Below are positions 1-9,268 of a DNA stretch of 64,000 nt, one piece after another. Position numbers and translations under genes: made by a program. Under the pieces are notes generated by a model, which saw only the letters and a program-made list of their open reading frames with translations, was not told where the DNA came from and ran no database searches. How positions within the stretch are numbered: position 1 is the first letter of the stretch; each line of letters opens with the position of its first letter. The stretch covers positions 84,435-148,434 of the forward strand of contig WAMJ01000037.1 in the NCBI GenBank assembly GCA_015522385.1, read 5' to 3'. This DNA comes from Candidatus Heimdallarchaeota archaeon. GTDB taxonomy: Archaea > Asgardarchaeota > Heimdallarchaeia > Heimdallarchaeales > Kariarchaeaceae.

Positions 1-906
1 GATTGTTCCTGAAGCGACCTTGACGAGGACTGCGAGCCTTCCCCCTTTACTAATCTGAATGAATTTCCCAATGAGAAGTATTGGAGGATTGTCTGGACTA
101 CACTCTCGGAGGTACCTCAGTTCCTCCTCTCCTACATCATTCGTGAATAGCTTGGGGTATTTGTATCTAGCTGCAGTGATTGGATCCGGTAGACAGTTGT
201 AGATTGCCCGTGCCACGACCAATTTGAGGGGGACGAGGTCTGCAAGTTCTTCGACCTTGTTCGCAGTATAAAACTCCTCTACCTTCGCCATTGTAAGTCC
301 GTGATCATGGAGTGCTTGTGCGTCTATCCCCCATCCATCGACAGCTGACATCAGAATGACACTACCATCTTGGAAGCTGGGGAGAACCAGCCCTTCGAAG
401 GTCTGCTTCTTGCACAGGTTCCGTACTTCCACCACAATGTGTTGGATTCTTCGTTGAACCTCCTCAAGGGGTAGTTGTAACTCAGTTATCAAGCGGTCTA
501 TCTTGTTGATGGCCAGAACGGGTTGGATAAATTCCCTCATTGCCTGCCTGAGGACAGTTATGGTCTGGGCCATGACACCCTCAACTGCATCGACAAGGAT
601 AAGGCTACCATCGACCATCCGGAGGGCCTCTGCGACTTTCCCCGAGAAATCGAGATGACCTGGTGTGTCAATCAAGTTGAGGAGGAATGTCCTCTCAGAG
701 TCGTAGGGGATCTCCATGGAGGCAACACTGGATTCTATCGTAATACCTCTCTTCTGCTCCTCTTCCAGATCATCAAGAGCGCGTGCTGTACCGAGCATCT
801 GGTCTGGCAGCATTCCACCCGACCCTAGAAGATGGTCTGCAAGGGTCGTTTTTCCATGATCTATGTGGGCGATGATGCTTGCATTTCGAATGTTGGAGAT
901 TTCCAT
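1..906 (-). CDS. EF-2 family translational GTPase (C-terminus outside window)
   Basis: N-terminal 302 codons of an elongation factor 2-type GTPase, which drives ribosomal translocation. Seen: G1 AHIDHGKT, G2 RGITI, G3 DTPGH, G4 NKID and a G5-like MSA, followed by the start of domain II. The ATG at 906 gives MEISNIRN, so the usual archaeal N-terminal extension of about 15-20 residues before the G domain is missing. Positions next to the switches also differ from canonical EF-2 (DFSGKV where DFGGDV is usual). A TATA-like ATTTTAAAAG lies at 935-944. EF-2 assignment is firm. Whether this is the main EF-2 or the second EF-2 paralog known from Asgard archaea cannot be settled, because the diphthamide loop lies beyond position 1. 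Confidence 0.9.
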   Translation of the reverse strand, partial: MEISNIRNASIIAHIDHGKTTLADHLLGSGGMLPDQMLGTARALDDLEEEQKRGITIESSVASMEIPYDSERTFLLNLIDTPGHLDFSGKVAEALRMVDGSLILVDAVEGVMAQTITVLRQAMREFIQPVLAINKIDRLITELQLPLEEVQRRIQHIVVEVRNLCKKQTFEGLVLPSFQDGSVILMSAVDGWGIDAQALHDHGLTMAKVEEFYTANKVEELADLVPLKLVVARAIYNCLPDPITAARYKYPKLFTNDVGEEELRYLRECSPDNPPILLIGKFIQISKGGRLAVLVKVASGTI

Positions 907-1009
907 GAGTCCTATTAGCTTTCTGAAGCTTGATCTTTTAAAATAGCTAGAACAGCACTGGTCTTCTGCAACGAAAAGTTTCTAAGAAGGAATATCATCA
1001 TTCTCTCAT

Positions 1010-1942
1010 ATGGAGGAAATCTCGTCCAAAACTCTGAGGAAACTTAGCAAGGACTATGCTGCGAACTATGACGTAGTGAAGTTGTTGGTTGAGTCATTCG
1101 GGGAGAACATCGCGGAGGACATCCTCAGGATGCACCCTGCAGAGATCAGGCAGACCGCACGGGTGAACCTCCTCAAGAGCACAAGAGACGAGGTCATCGA
1201 AATGCTAAGAGAGGAAGGCATCCATGCTACATATCTTGAGGATATAGACGAAGGTATTGAGATATTCTACGGTTCAGAGTTACTGGGACACTCCATTCCC
1301 TACTTAACAGGTCTGGTAAGTCCACAGGGATTGGGTTCTATGGTCACTGTAAATGCTCTTGATCCGCAACCAGAGGAACTGATTCTAGATCTCGCAGCTG
1401 CACCTGGAAATAAGACAGCGTATATCGCAGAGAGGATGAGGAATACAGGGGAATTAGTGGCTAACGACTCCTCCAAACCCCGCTTGGCCTCGCTCAAATC
1501 AAATCTCAACAGGCATGGCATCACCAACACTGTCGTCACCAATTATGATGGTACAGTGTTCCCTGCGGACAGGAAATTTGACAGGATTCTGCTTGATGCG
1601 CCCTGCACGGGGGAGGGACTTCTGGTCTCTACACCTTCCCGCAGGAAATCCCGGGATGGCACGGATCCTTACATTCTCCAAAGGATACAGCAGAGATTGC
1701 TCAAACGTGCCATCAGATTGTTGAAGAGAGGTGGTACACTGGTCTATTCTACCTGCTCGTTGAATTCTGTGGAAAACGAGGAGGTTCTTGAACCATTTCT
1801 CGGACGGTTGGAGCTAGAGGAGATTCCCGTGAAATTGGAGACGCCATTTTTCAGATCAGCCATCATGGAGAAAGCAGTCAGACTGCTACCGAATTTCCAC
1901 TATTGCGATGGATTCTTCATATTAAGGGGGGTGAAGAAATGA
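1010..1942 (+). CDS. NOL1/NOP2/Sun-family RNA (cytosine-5-)-methyltransferase
   Basis: SAM-dependent m5C methyltransferase acting on tRNA or rRNA. The 310-residue protein has an N-terminal helical RNA-binding part, then a Rossmann fold: SAM-binding LDLAAAPGNKT (about 126-136; Asn replaces the usual second Gly), catalytic DAPC (196-199) and TCS (248-250). The two cysteines needed by Trm4/RsmB-type enzymes, Cys199 and Cys249, are both present. The stop overlaps the next start as ATGA, so the two are translationally coupled. Exact RNA target (Trm4-like or rRNA) is not decidable from sequence. Confidence 0.9.
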   Translation: MEEISSKTLRKLSKDYAANYDVVKLLVESFGENIAEDILRMHPAEIRQTARVNLLKSTRDEVIEMLREEGIHATYLEDIDEGIEIFYGSELLGHSIPYLTGLVSPQGLGSMVTVNALDPQPEELILDLAAAPGNKTAYIAERMRNTGELVANDSSKPRLASLKSNLNRHGITNTVVTNYDGTVFPADRKFDRILLDAPCTGEGLLVSTPSRRKSRDGTDPYILQRIQQRLLKRAIRLLKRGGTLVYSTCSLNSVENEEVLEPFLGRLELEEIPVKLETPFFRSAIMEKAVRLLPNFHYCDGFFILRGVKK

Positions 1943-2391
1943 GCAAAGAGGAATTGGACAGGTATCAGATCGACGACATCCTCTTCTCGACATTCGGCCT
2001 TGTAACAGACCTCCCAGAGGACGGTACGTACTACCGGATAATAGACGACCTCACGGGAGACTACAGCTTGGTCTGGGTTCCCAGTGTGATAGAAGAATAT
2101 GAGAATCTTTACACCGCAGGGCTGGAGATCGTGTACACCAAGGACAGAAAAAAGTTCGTATCTCCGTCGATTATGGAGTTTTCGAAAGATGAGAGAGTGG
2201 AGATTAACTCAATAAAGCTGATGGATAAAATCACCAAGGGCAAACCTATCTCGGTCAACATCTTTGGGAAATTTGAAGGAAAGCCCATTGTGATCACCTA
2301 CCACAACTATCCTGTAGCATACGGTTCAGTAGTCAATGGAGAATTCACCCCACTAGTAGATGTGGGCATGTACCTGCGTGAGGGAAATTAG
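1939..2391 (+). CDS. PUA-like hypothetical protein coupled to RNA methyltransferase
   Basis: 150-residue protein starting at the ATG inside the ATGA overlap with the methyltransferase; AGGGGGGTGA just upstream serves as ribosome binding site, so this start is preferred over a longer reading from 1903. The C-terminal part (GKPIVITYHNYPVAYGSVVNGEFTP) resembles the strand-Gly-strand pattern of PUA RNA-binding domains. The N-terminal half is acidic and aromatic without recognisable motif. Coupling suggests it supplies RNA binding for the upstream m5C enzyme (inference). Confidence 0.65.
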   Translation: MSKEELDRYQIDDILFSTFGLVTDLPEDGTYYRIIDDLTGDYSLVWVPSVIEEYENLYTAGLEIVYTKDRKKFVSPSIMEFSKDERVEINSIKLMDKITKGKPISVNIFGKFEGKPIVITYHNYPVAYGSVVNGEFTPLVDVGMYLREGN

Positions 2392-2451
2392 TCACTTTTC
2401 TCCAGCATTTTATAGGAACTGCTAAAATGGAATGATCGTGAAGGCGCTTGT

Positions 2452-3531
2452 TTGAATTCAGAAAGTATTGACATCAATAGACTGGAGACGAAGTCTGTCA
2501 TAGAGCTCCCTCGCCTTATCGATCTAAAACTCCATGCGATCGAGAACATCGCAGAGGACTCGAAGAAACTTCTCATGGGAGACACGGCAGTTCTGATTGT
2601 TGATGACATAACCTACAAGCTAGCGGGCAAGAAGGTAGAAACGGTTCTTAACGATGGTGGTATCGAGACACATACCCTCTTCATCCAGAAGGCCACGATG
2701 GAAGAAGTAGAAAAATCCATAGAACTCTACAAAGAAACAGGAGCAGAGTTCTCTGTTGCAGTGGGAGGGGGAACGGTAATCGACGTGAGCAAGTACTCTA
2801 GCTTCCTCTCCAACTTGCCATTTGCCTCTGTTCCCACTGCAGCTTCACACGACGGCATCTCAAGCGCTAGAGCCTCGATCAAGGGTGAAGGGAGATCGCA
2901 CTCCTACGAGGCAAGACCACCGATGCTCGTAATAGGTGATGTGGAGACCCTCTCCAAGGCACCTCCTCGATTCGCAATCTCCGGAGCGGGAGACCTATTG
3001 TCAAATAAGACTGCTGTCCTCGACTGGTTACTGTCCGAGAGGATCACGGGAGAACATGTCAGCCATTATGCTTCGCTCCTCTCCAATGCCACAGCAGATG
3101 CAGTGATCAACGAGAGAAGGGAGATAGCAGCAGACGCAATCAGGAGGACGTACTCGGTCTTCAAGGGGTTGATCTCCAGCTCGATGGCTATGTGCATCGC
3201 CGGATCTTCTCGTCCTTCAAGTGGAGCTGAGCACCTAATCTCACATAAATTGGATACAGTTCTTGACCGTCCTGCGATGCACGGGGAACAAGTGGGTATC
3301 GCATCCATATTCACGATGTATCTCCACGGAGGAGACTGGAAAGAGATCCGTAAGACATTAGCTACAATAGGTGCACCCACCACAGCAGAAGGTATCGGAG
3401 CTGATGAAGACGTGATGATTGATGCGATAATGAACGCACAGGCTCTCAGACCGAATCGATACACGATACTGTCATCCTCCATGACCAAGAAAGCAGTAAG
3501 GAAGGGGCTAGAAATTACCAGAATTATCTAA
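2452..3531 (+). CDS. egsA: sn-glycerol-1-phosphate dehydrogenase [NAD(P)+]
   Basis: Reduces dihydroxyacetone phosphate to sn-glycerol-1-phosphate, which sets the stereochemistry of archaeal membrane lipids; zinc dependent, cytosolic. Seen: nucleotide-binding GGGTVIDVSK (about 105-114), SHDGISS (132-138), zinc-ligand region SGAGDLLSNKTAVLDW (177-192), and the later His motifs GAEHLISH and MHGEQVG. The 359 residues match the family. The start is a TTG at 2452; no in-frame ATG occurs before residue 42, which would remove conserved sequence. It stands alone on the plus strand and is the strongest single sign that the host makes archaeal lipids. Confidence 0.93.
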   Translation: MNSESIDINRLETKSVIELPRLIDLKLHAIENIAEDSKKLLMGDTAVLIVDDITYKLAGKKVETVLNDGGIETHTLFIQKATMEEVEKSIELYKETGAEFSVAVGGGTVIDVSKYSSFLSNLPFASVPTAASHDGISSARASIKGEGRSHSYEARPPMLVIGDVETLSKAPPRFAISGAGDLLSNKTAVLDWLLSERITGEHVSHYASLLSNATADAVINERREIAADAIRRTYSVFKGLISSSMAMCIAGSSRPSSGAEHLISHKLDTVLDRPAMHGEQVGIASIFTMYLHGGDWKEIRKTLATIGAPTTAEGIGADEDVMIDAIMNAQALRPNRYTILSSSMTKKAVRKGLEITRII

Positions 3532-3570
3532 TGCTACGTATTCAATTCAGATCAAGGGAATAGTCCATAC

Positions 3571-4263
3571 TTACTTTGAGATATCGAAGCGCTCGATGAA
3601 GACAATCTCCTTAAAGCCCTCGATCATCTCCTTGATTTCTTGAGCAATACTCTTCTTGGCGAATTGGATGTACTCGAAGTACGTCACACGCTTAGGCAAT
3701 TCGATATTGACGGTGTCCCCGTCAATATCAAGGATAGCATCCGACAGATCTGCACCAGGTAGCCTTCTCCCTATGATTGCCTGTATTCGCCCCTCGACAT
3801 CGTCGATGACCTCCTTGATCGTGATCTCGTAGTTGAGGTTCTGTCCAGCTAACCGGTGGTTGAAGTCTATCCTTACCCTTCCAGAGGTGACGGATAGTAC
3901 CTTCCCCTCTTGATTTCCAACGGTTACCCAGTCACCCTTCTGTGGGTTAATCTGCATTCTCTGGAACTCACGTCTTGGTACAAGTTTAATATTGGACGGA
4001 TCCCTTGGACCAAATGCATCGTTACTCTCGACGTCAATTTTGATCACCTCACCGACCCCTTTCCCGATCAGGGCTTCCTCAACCTTCGGAGGGAACCAAT
4101 GCGATCCGACAACTAAAAGAAGTGGCTCATACACTTTCTCCTCATCGAAGATCTTGTTCTTCTTCGCCACTTCCTCGAAGGTTGTGTCAAAAATAGAACC
4201 ATCCTCACTGAGTTTGGAAACATAATCTACCTTGATAAATGACCCCTCTGCGACCTTGCTCAT
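3571..4263 (-). CDS. FKBP-type peptidyl-prolyl cis-trans isomerase (SlyD-like)
   Basis: Proline isomerase and chaperone. Seen: N-terminal FKBP half (KVDYVSKLSEDGSIFDTT), then VGSHWFPPKVEEALIGKGVGE, an insert-in-flap segment, and closing FKBP strands RVRIDFNHRLAGQNLNYEITI. The C-terminal ~80 residues extend beyond the SlyD core and look like the extra domain of long archaeal FKBPs. ATG at 4263 (230 residues) is chosen over an in-frame TTG three codons earlier. Convergent with the G1P dehydrogenase gene. Confidence 0.9.
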   Translation of the reverse strand: MSKVAEGSFIKVDYVSKLSEDGSIFDTTFEEVAKKNKIFDEEKVYEPLLLVVGSHWFPPKVEEALIGKGVGEVIKIDVESNDAFGPRDPSNIKLVPRREFQRMQINPQKGDWVTVGNQEGKVLSVTSGRVRIDFNHRLAGQNLNYEITIKEVIDDVEGRIQAIIGRRLPGADLSDAILDIDGDTVNIELPKRVTYFEYIQFAKKSIAQEIKEMIEGFKEIVFIERFDISK

Positions 4264-4391
4264 CGTAACCAAACAACTATTGTTCTTAGTTCAATTAAAG
4301 CTTTTAGTTAACCTTCGCAAGTCAATGACACTTGGACATTGACGAAAGACTTAGATAATTGGCTGTGATCAATAAGTAGAGAGAAGATTCA

Positions 4392-6131
4392 ATGGGTGTT
4401 CCACTTGTAAAGTATTTTTCATTGCTTAGAACCTACCTTAAACCTTACAAAACTCAGACCATACTCCTTTCAATCACAATGGTCACCTCCATAGTGATCA
4501 GCATAGTGAACCCACAGATCATCAAATTCTACATTGACTCGATCAAGGGTAAAACGGAGATTCAGACCCTTCAGCAAGCAGCGATACTCTACATTGGGCT
4601 GGCAGTTGTTCAACAGACTATCGGGATAGCCTCGGTCTTTCTCTCACAGAAGGTATCGTGGGGCTCCACCAACCTGCTGAGATCCGAGGTCCTCACACAT
4701 GCCATGAACTTGGACATGACCTTCCACAACCAGTATAAACCAGGGGATCTTATCGAGAGGGTAGACGGTGATGTCAACGCCCTGTCAAACTTCTTCTCCA
4801 GACTGGTCCTTCAGCTTGTTTCAAACATGCTCTATCTCGTTGGTATTCTTCTCGCTATCTACCTCGAGAACCTTATCCTTGGGTTGGTGTTTACCGTTTT
4901 CTCACTAATTGGATTGGTCATCACCTACTACATCCGGAGATTTGTGGTCCCCTACTTCAAGCGAATGCGGGAGGCATCGATGGAGTTGATGGGCTTCCTC
5001 GAAGAGCACCTACAAGGAACAGAGGATATTCAGGCTCTCGGAATGACAGAGTACGTGAAAGAGAAGCACTACGCCAACGAATCTAAGTACTACCACCACA
5101 CAATCAAAGCTATTGTCTTCAGCCGCCTGATCAACCTAACATACAACGGACTCATAGCCTTTGGTACTACATTCGTCTATGTCGTGGGTGTCCCCATCCA
5201 CCTCCGGGGAGGGATCACACTTGGTTCCCTCTTCCTCATCAATTATTACGTCTCCCTCCTTGTCCAGCCAATTTTCGTCATCCTCTCACAGATCCAGACA
5301 CTTCAGCAAGCGGACGCCTCTATCGAGAGGATCGATGAGCTATTGAACATGGAATCCAAGATTTATGACAACGGGGTACTACCTGTGCCTGACAAACAAC
5401 TTGATATGGAGTTCAGGGATGTGACATTCGCGTACCATGAGGGAACCAACGTACTGGAGAACCTCTCTTTCTTAATACCTGCAGGGAAGACAGTTGGCCT
5501 AATCGGCCGTACTGGTAGTGGGAAGACGACAATATCCCGGCTAATTTACCGGTTCTACGAACCTCTGTCAGGTCAGATACTACTGGACGGAAGGGAAATT
5601 CGAGAGTACCAGCTCCGGGAGCTAAGGAGGAATATTGGCGTGGTTACTCAGGATGTCCAGATCTTCCAAGCGACGGTACGCCAGAATCTCACTTTCTTCG
5701 ACGAGAGCTTCGATGATGAGGAGGTCCTCTCGATCATTCATAATGTGGGTCTGACCGAATGGTATACTGAGCAGGAGAATGGACTGGATACTAGAATATC
5801 AGAGAGTCAGTTATCTGCAGGTCAGGCTCAACTACTCTCTGTCGGACGGCTATTCCTGAAGAACCCTAAGATTGTCATTCTCGACGAGGCTTCCTCCAGA
5901 CTGGATCCCGTGACTGAGAACTATCTTGATCAAGCAGTGATGAAATTGCTTGAAGGTAGAACCGCGCTCATTATTGCCCACCGCCTCTCTACCCTAGACA
6001 AAGCAGACTACATACTGAACATCGAATTTGGAAAGCTCATTGAGTTCGGGAGGAGAGAAGAGCTGCTCAAGAATCCAAATTCAAAGTACGCCAAACTTCG
6101 AGCCAGCGGAACGGAGGTTGTAGCCATATGA
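4392..6131 (+). CDS. ABC exporter half-transporter (canonical Walker B subunit)
   Basis: Half of a type IV (ABCB/MsbA-like) exporter: about six N-terminal TM helices, then a nucleotide-binding domain with Walker A GRTGSGKTT, Walker B IVILDEASSRLD with catalytic Glu, and switch His in AHRLST. The signature is LSAGQ rather than LSGGQ. The stop overlaps the next gene's ATG (ATGA at 6128-6131), so the two are made together and surely form a heterodimer. The deviant signature and the partner's Asp-type Walker B would fall in the same composite ATP site, making it the degenerate one, as in TM287/288-like exporters. Substrate unknown. Confidence 0.93.
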   Translation: MGVPLVKYFSLLRTYLKPYKTQTILLSITMVTSIVISIVNPQIIKFYIDSIKGKTEIQTLQQAAILYIGLAVVQQTIGIASVFLSQKVSWGSTNLLRSEVLTHAMNLDMTFHNQYKPGDLIERVDGDVNALSNFFSRLVLQLVSNMLYLVGILLAIYLENLILGLVFTVFSLIGLVITYYIRRFVVPYFKRMREASMELMGFLEEHLQGTEDIQALGMTEYVKEKHYANESKYYHHTIKAIVFSRLINLTYNGLIAFGTTFVYVVGVPIHLRGGITLGSLFLINYYVSLLVQPIFVILSQIQTLQQADASIERIDELLNMESKIYDNGVLPVPDKQLDMEFRDVTFAYHEGTNVLENLSFLIPAGKTVGLIGRTGSGKTTISRLIYRFYEPLSGQILLDGREIREYQLRELRRNIGVVTQDVQIFQATVRQNLTFFDESFDDEEVLSIIHNVGLTEWYTEQENGLDTRISESQLSAGQAQLLSVGRLFLKNPKIVILDEASSRLDPVTENYLDQAVMKLLEGRTALIIAHRLSTLDKADYILNIEFGKLIEFGRREELLKNPNSKYAKLRASGTEVVAI

Positions 6132-7951
6132 ATAAAGAGACGGATGATATCAGCATCCTCAGGATAGTATGGGAGCTAATCAGATTTGGAAAAGGAAAGT
6201 TCTTCCTCAGGGTTATTGGTCTTACCCTTTTCTTCCTCAGTCCACTTGTAACCACCTACTTGGTGAAGGAGATTTTTGACAAACTAGACGGTAGCCCCAA
6301 TCTGCCATTGGACATCTGGACTGTCATAATCCTCATACCCATCATCGCGTTTGCAAGGATAGGCGTGAATATCATCACCGTGATATTGCAGTTCATGTTC
6401 GTGCAGAGTAGCCAAGTCCTCCTGAGGAGCAATCTCCTGTCGGGTATCCTCAAACAACCCGGAGCAGCTGCTCTGAAGGACTCCTCTCCCGGGGAGGCCA
6501 TCTCACGATTCAGAGGAGATGTCCGGGAGATTGCGTGGTTTGTCAGCTTCACCGCCTACATCTTCGCCTACGGTATCTTCTTCGTGATAGCTTTCGGGAC
6601 GATGTTCGTGATCAACAGAACCGCTGCTACTATGGTGATCATCCCTTACCTCGTGGTTTTAATTGTAATCTACAAAGGGAGGAAGAAGCAGAAAGAGTAC
6701 AGGAGACTAGCCCGGAGAGCTGCAGGTCAGGTCACTGGCATGGTGGGGGAGACCTTCGGAGCCATCCAGTCCATCAAGGTGGCGAGTGCTGAGGAAAGCA
6801 TCACTACGCACTTCAGCAAACTCGGAGAAGAGAGAAGAAGAGCAGCAGTGAAGGACGCTACCTTCCAGGCATTTCTCCGCAGCTTTGGCTCAATGATGGT
6901 AATGCTCAACTCAGGGATACTCCTCTTTGTGGTCGCGAATGACATGAGAAGCGGACTGTTTAGCGTAGGAGACTTCGCTTTCTTCATCTTTCTACTGGGG
7001 TGGATGCAGGGATTCGTCAATAATCTTGGAGAGCTTATCTCATGGCAGGCTCGTGCTTCAGTGAGCTTCAAGAGACTCTCCAAGTTGAATGAGGGAGTGA
7101 GATCCAACTCCGATCCAAAGGAATTGCTTGAGAATCATGATATCTACTTAGAGAAGCAGTATAAAGCTAAACCATGGAGAAAAGATGAACCCGAGCCACT
7201 GAAGGAGTTAAGTGTGAATGATCTGAGCATCCGCCACAAAGGGGGAAACTCTGAGTTCTGGCTTCGAGACATCTCGTTCTCACTACAGAGAGGGGAGTTC
7301 ACTGTCATCATCGGGAAGGTGGGCTCGGGTAAGACCACGCTATTGAGGGGAATGCTGGGATTACTCCCAGCAGAGAGTGGTGAGATCTTGTGGAATGGAA
7401 GTCCCGTCTGTGTCCCGTCGGAATTCTTCACACCACCTGTCTCCACCTACACCCCCCAACTCCCAACCCTGTTCAGCACAACTATCCGCGAGAATCTGCA
7501 GATGGGATTGGACAAGGAGGTTGAAGAGATCGAGGAAGCTGTCAAGCTCTCCGTCCTCAACGAGGATCTAGAGGATTTCGAGTCAGGTCTCGATACCGTC
7601 ATCGGACCTAAGGGTATCAAGCTCTCGGGTGGACAGAAATACAGAGTAGCTGCTGCAAGGATGCTCCTTAGAAAGTCCGAACTTATAGTCGTGGACGACC
7701 TGTCCAGTGCTCTCGATGTGACTACAGAAAATGAACTCTGGGAAGGTCTGTTCCGTACTCAGAACAGTACATTCCTCGTGATCTCACACCGACCTGCAGT
7801 CCTCAGAAGAGCTGACAAGATCCTTGTCATGGATAAGGGAAAATTAGTCGCTCAAGGAAAACTAGACGACTTATTGCCGAATAACTCAATTGTAAGTGAG
7901 ATCATGGCAATGATAGAGGAGAAGCGACTGACTCCACAAAACGGAAAGTAA
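6128..7951 (+). CDS. ABC exporter half-transporter (degenerate Walker B subunit)
   Basis: Second subunit of the heterodimeric exporter, 607 residues: six TM helices and an NBD with Walker A GKVGSGKTT, a canonical LSGGQ signature, and Walker B LIVVDDLSSALD in which the catalytic Glu is Asp. The switch His is present (SHRPAVL). Overlaps the upstream subunit by 4 nt. A linker of ~40 charged residues precedes the NBD. Expected at the cytoplasmic membrane as an exporter of lipids, peptides or drugs; nothing nearby identifies the cargo. Confidence 0.92.
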   Translation: MNKETDDISILRIVWELIRFGKGKFFLRVIGLTLFFLSPLVTTYLVKEIFDKLDGSPNLPLDIWTVIILIPIIAFARIGVNIITVILQFMFVQSSQVLLRSNLLSGILKQPGAAALKDSSPGEAISRFRGDVREIAWFVSFTAYIFAYGIFFVIAFGTMFVINRTAATMVIIPYLVVLIVIYKGRKKQKEYRRLARRAAGQVTGMVGETFGAIQSIKVASAEESITTHFSKLGEERRRAAVKDATFQAFLRSFGSMMVMLNSGILLFVVANDMRSGLFSVGDFAFFIFLLGWMQGFVNNLGELISWQARASVSFKRLSKLNEGVRSNSDPKELLENHDIYLEKQYKAKPWRKDEPEPLKELSVNDLSIRHKGGNSEFWLRDISFSLQRGEFTVIIGKVGSGKTTLLRGMLGLLPAESGEILWNGSPVCVPSEFFTPPVSTYTPQLPTLFSTTIRENLQMGLDKEVEEIEEAVKLSVLNEDLEDFESGLDTVIGPKGIKLSGGQKYRVAAARMLLRKSELIVVDDLSSALDVTTENELWEGLFRTQNSTFLVISHRPAVLRRADKILVMDKGKLVAQGKLDDLLPNNSIVSEIMAMIEEKRLTPQNGK

Positions 7952-8148
7952 TGCTATAGTTTAGTATAGGTTTGTAGCTATAGTAATAACCAGCTGGCAA
8001 TTAAAATAGTAACAATTCGCTATAATAATAATACATTTTAGTGAATAATTCACAAAATATCTAAGTAAATATTACTATCAAAGATATAGGAATGCCTAGA
8101 CTTATATAGAAAGAGTGAAGATTGGAATCCACTTAGGAGGCATTTAGA

Positions 8149-9051
8149 ATGCAACTAAAGACTGTTTCAATAATTCTACTAGGACTGATGCTTGTCTCAC
8201 CCTACTCTGTGGGGGCCCAGATCATCGGTCACCAAGCAACCGCGTACAAGGCTACGAAGATTACCTCGGGAGACATCAAAATTGATGGAGATTCCTCCGA
8301 CTGGAGTGACATTCCAGCTGCAGACCTCGAGCTAGAGAGCTACAAGAAACTCCCGGGTGAGTATAAGATTGATGTAAAGATAGCCTATGACGGTACAACC
8401 GTATACTTCCTCGTCGAGATCCCCGATGAGTACTTCTTTACCACAGGGAATCCAGAGATGTCACCTGCATTAGCCATGGCAACTCCCATCAACGCCTCAG
8501 AAGGAGCCCACATGGGGGCACCAAGTGAGGACAATCTCGACAAAAGTGAGGGATTCGTCGACATCATGCACTGGGAAACCGGACTGGGTGAGCATGGTGT
8601 TATAGCAGGAGACAACGGGACTGCCACGGGGAAGGGGATTGGTGGATTGGATGACGAGTTTGCCTCCACGCCCTTTGACCGACATGACGACGTGGGTGAA
8701 AATGGATGGACGGGAGTCTGGGATCATACCACCACGACATATACCAACGGGGATGCAGGGAAATATATCTTCGAGTACAGCAGGGCGATGAATGCAGCAG
8801 AAGACACAGACGCGTCGTACAAGGATGGTGGAGAGAGTGAGATCTTCTTCGCATACTGGAATCCTCAGGAGACTGGAGATGGGTGGACGGCCAACGGTCA
8901 TTACACCAACGAGGGAGCGCTCGTTGTCGGATTTGGATTCGAACCCTCCGTACCCAATCTCTGGTTAATCCAAGGAAGTGTCCTTGCGGTCATAGTCATC
9001 CTGATCGGTGTGGGTGGCTATGTCCTCTGGAAGAAGAAGAAGTCCGCATAG
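8149..9051 (+). CDS. Membrane-anchored CBM9/ethylbenzene dehydrogenase-like surface protein
   Basis: A 300-residue exported protein: signal peptide (residues 1-24, ending VGAQ), an extracellular beta-sandwich starting with the CBM9/EB_dh signature GDIKIDGDSSDWSDIP and AYDGTTVYFLVEIPDEY, a middle region rich in Asp, Gly, His and Trp, and a C-terminal TM helix followed by KKKK as stop-transfer. Related domains bind sugars or haem; ligand undecided here. A TATA-like CTTATATAG at about 8100-8108 and an AGGAGGC ribosome site at 8134-8140 mark this as one of the few leadered, SD-driven genes of the window. Confidence 0.8.
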   Translation: MQLKTVSIILLGLMLVSPYSVGAQIIGHQATAYKATKITSGDIKIDGDSSDWSDIPAADLELESYKKLPGEYKIDVKIAYDGTTVYFLVEIPDEYFFTTGNPEMSPALAMATPINASEGAHMGAPSEDNLDKSEGFVDIMHWETGLGEHGVIAGDNGTATGKGIGGLDDEFASTPFDRHDDVGENGWTGVWDHTTTTYTNGDAGKYIFEYSRAMNAAEDTDASYKDGGESEIFFAYWNPQETGDGWTANGHYTNEGALVVGFGFEPSVPNLWLIQGSVLAVIVILIGVGGYVLWKKKKSA

Positions 9052-9268
9052 TTCTCACAGGTAATTAAAGATTTAACAAAAGTATATCTCAAGTATTTTA
9101 CTATCACCATACGACATTCAACGGTCATTTTGCGACGATTTTATTTCCATTATAGGCGAGTTTTTATGGAATATTTCCAAATATATTTCGAATTTTAGAG
9201 ACCCAAAGGATGATTTCCAAGAAAATATTGACCAACTCTTTTATTCCTCTATGCCAACTGTACTATCT

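Noticed and set aside
1300..1542. Minus-strand open readings inside the RNA methyltransferase gene
   Set aside because: They are shadows of the real gene; no ribosome site, odd composition and the plus strand carries the catalytic motifs.
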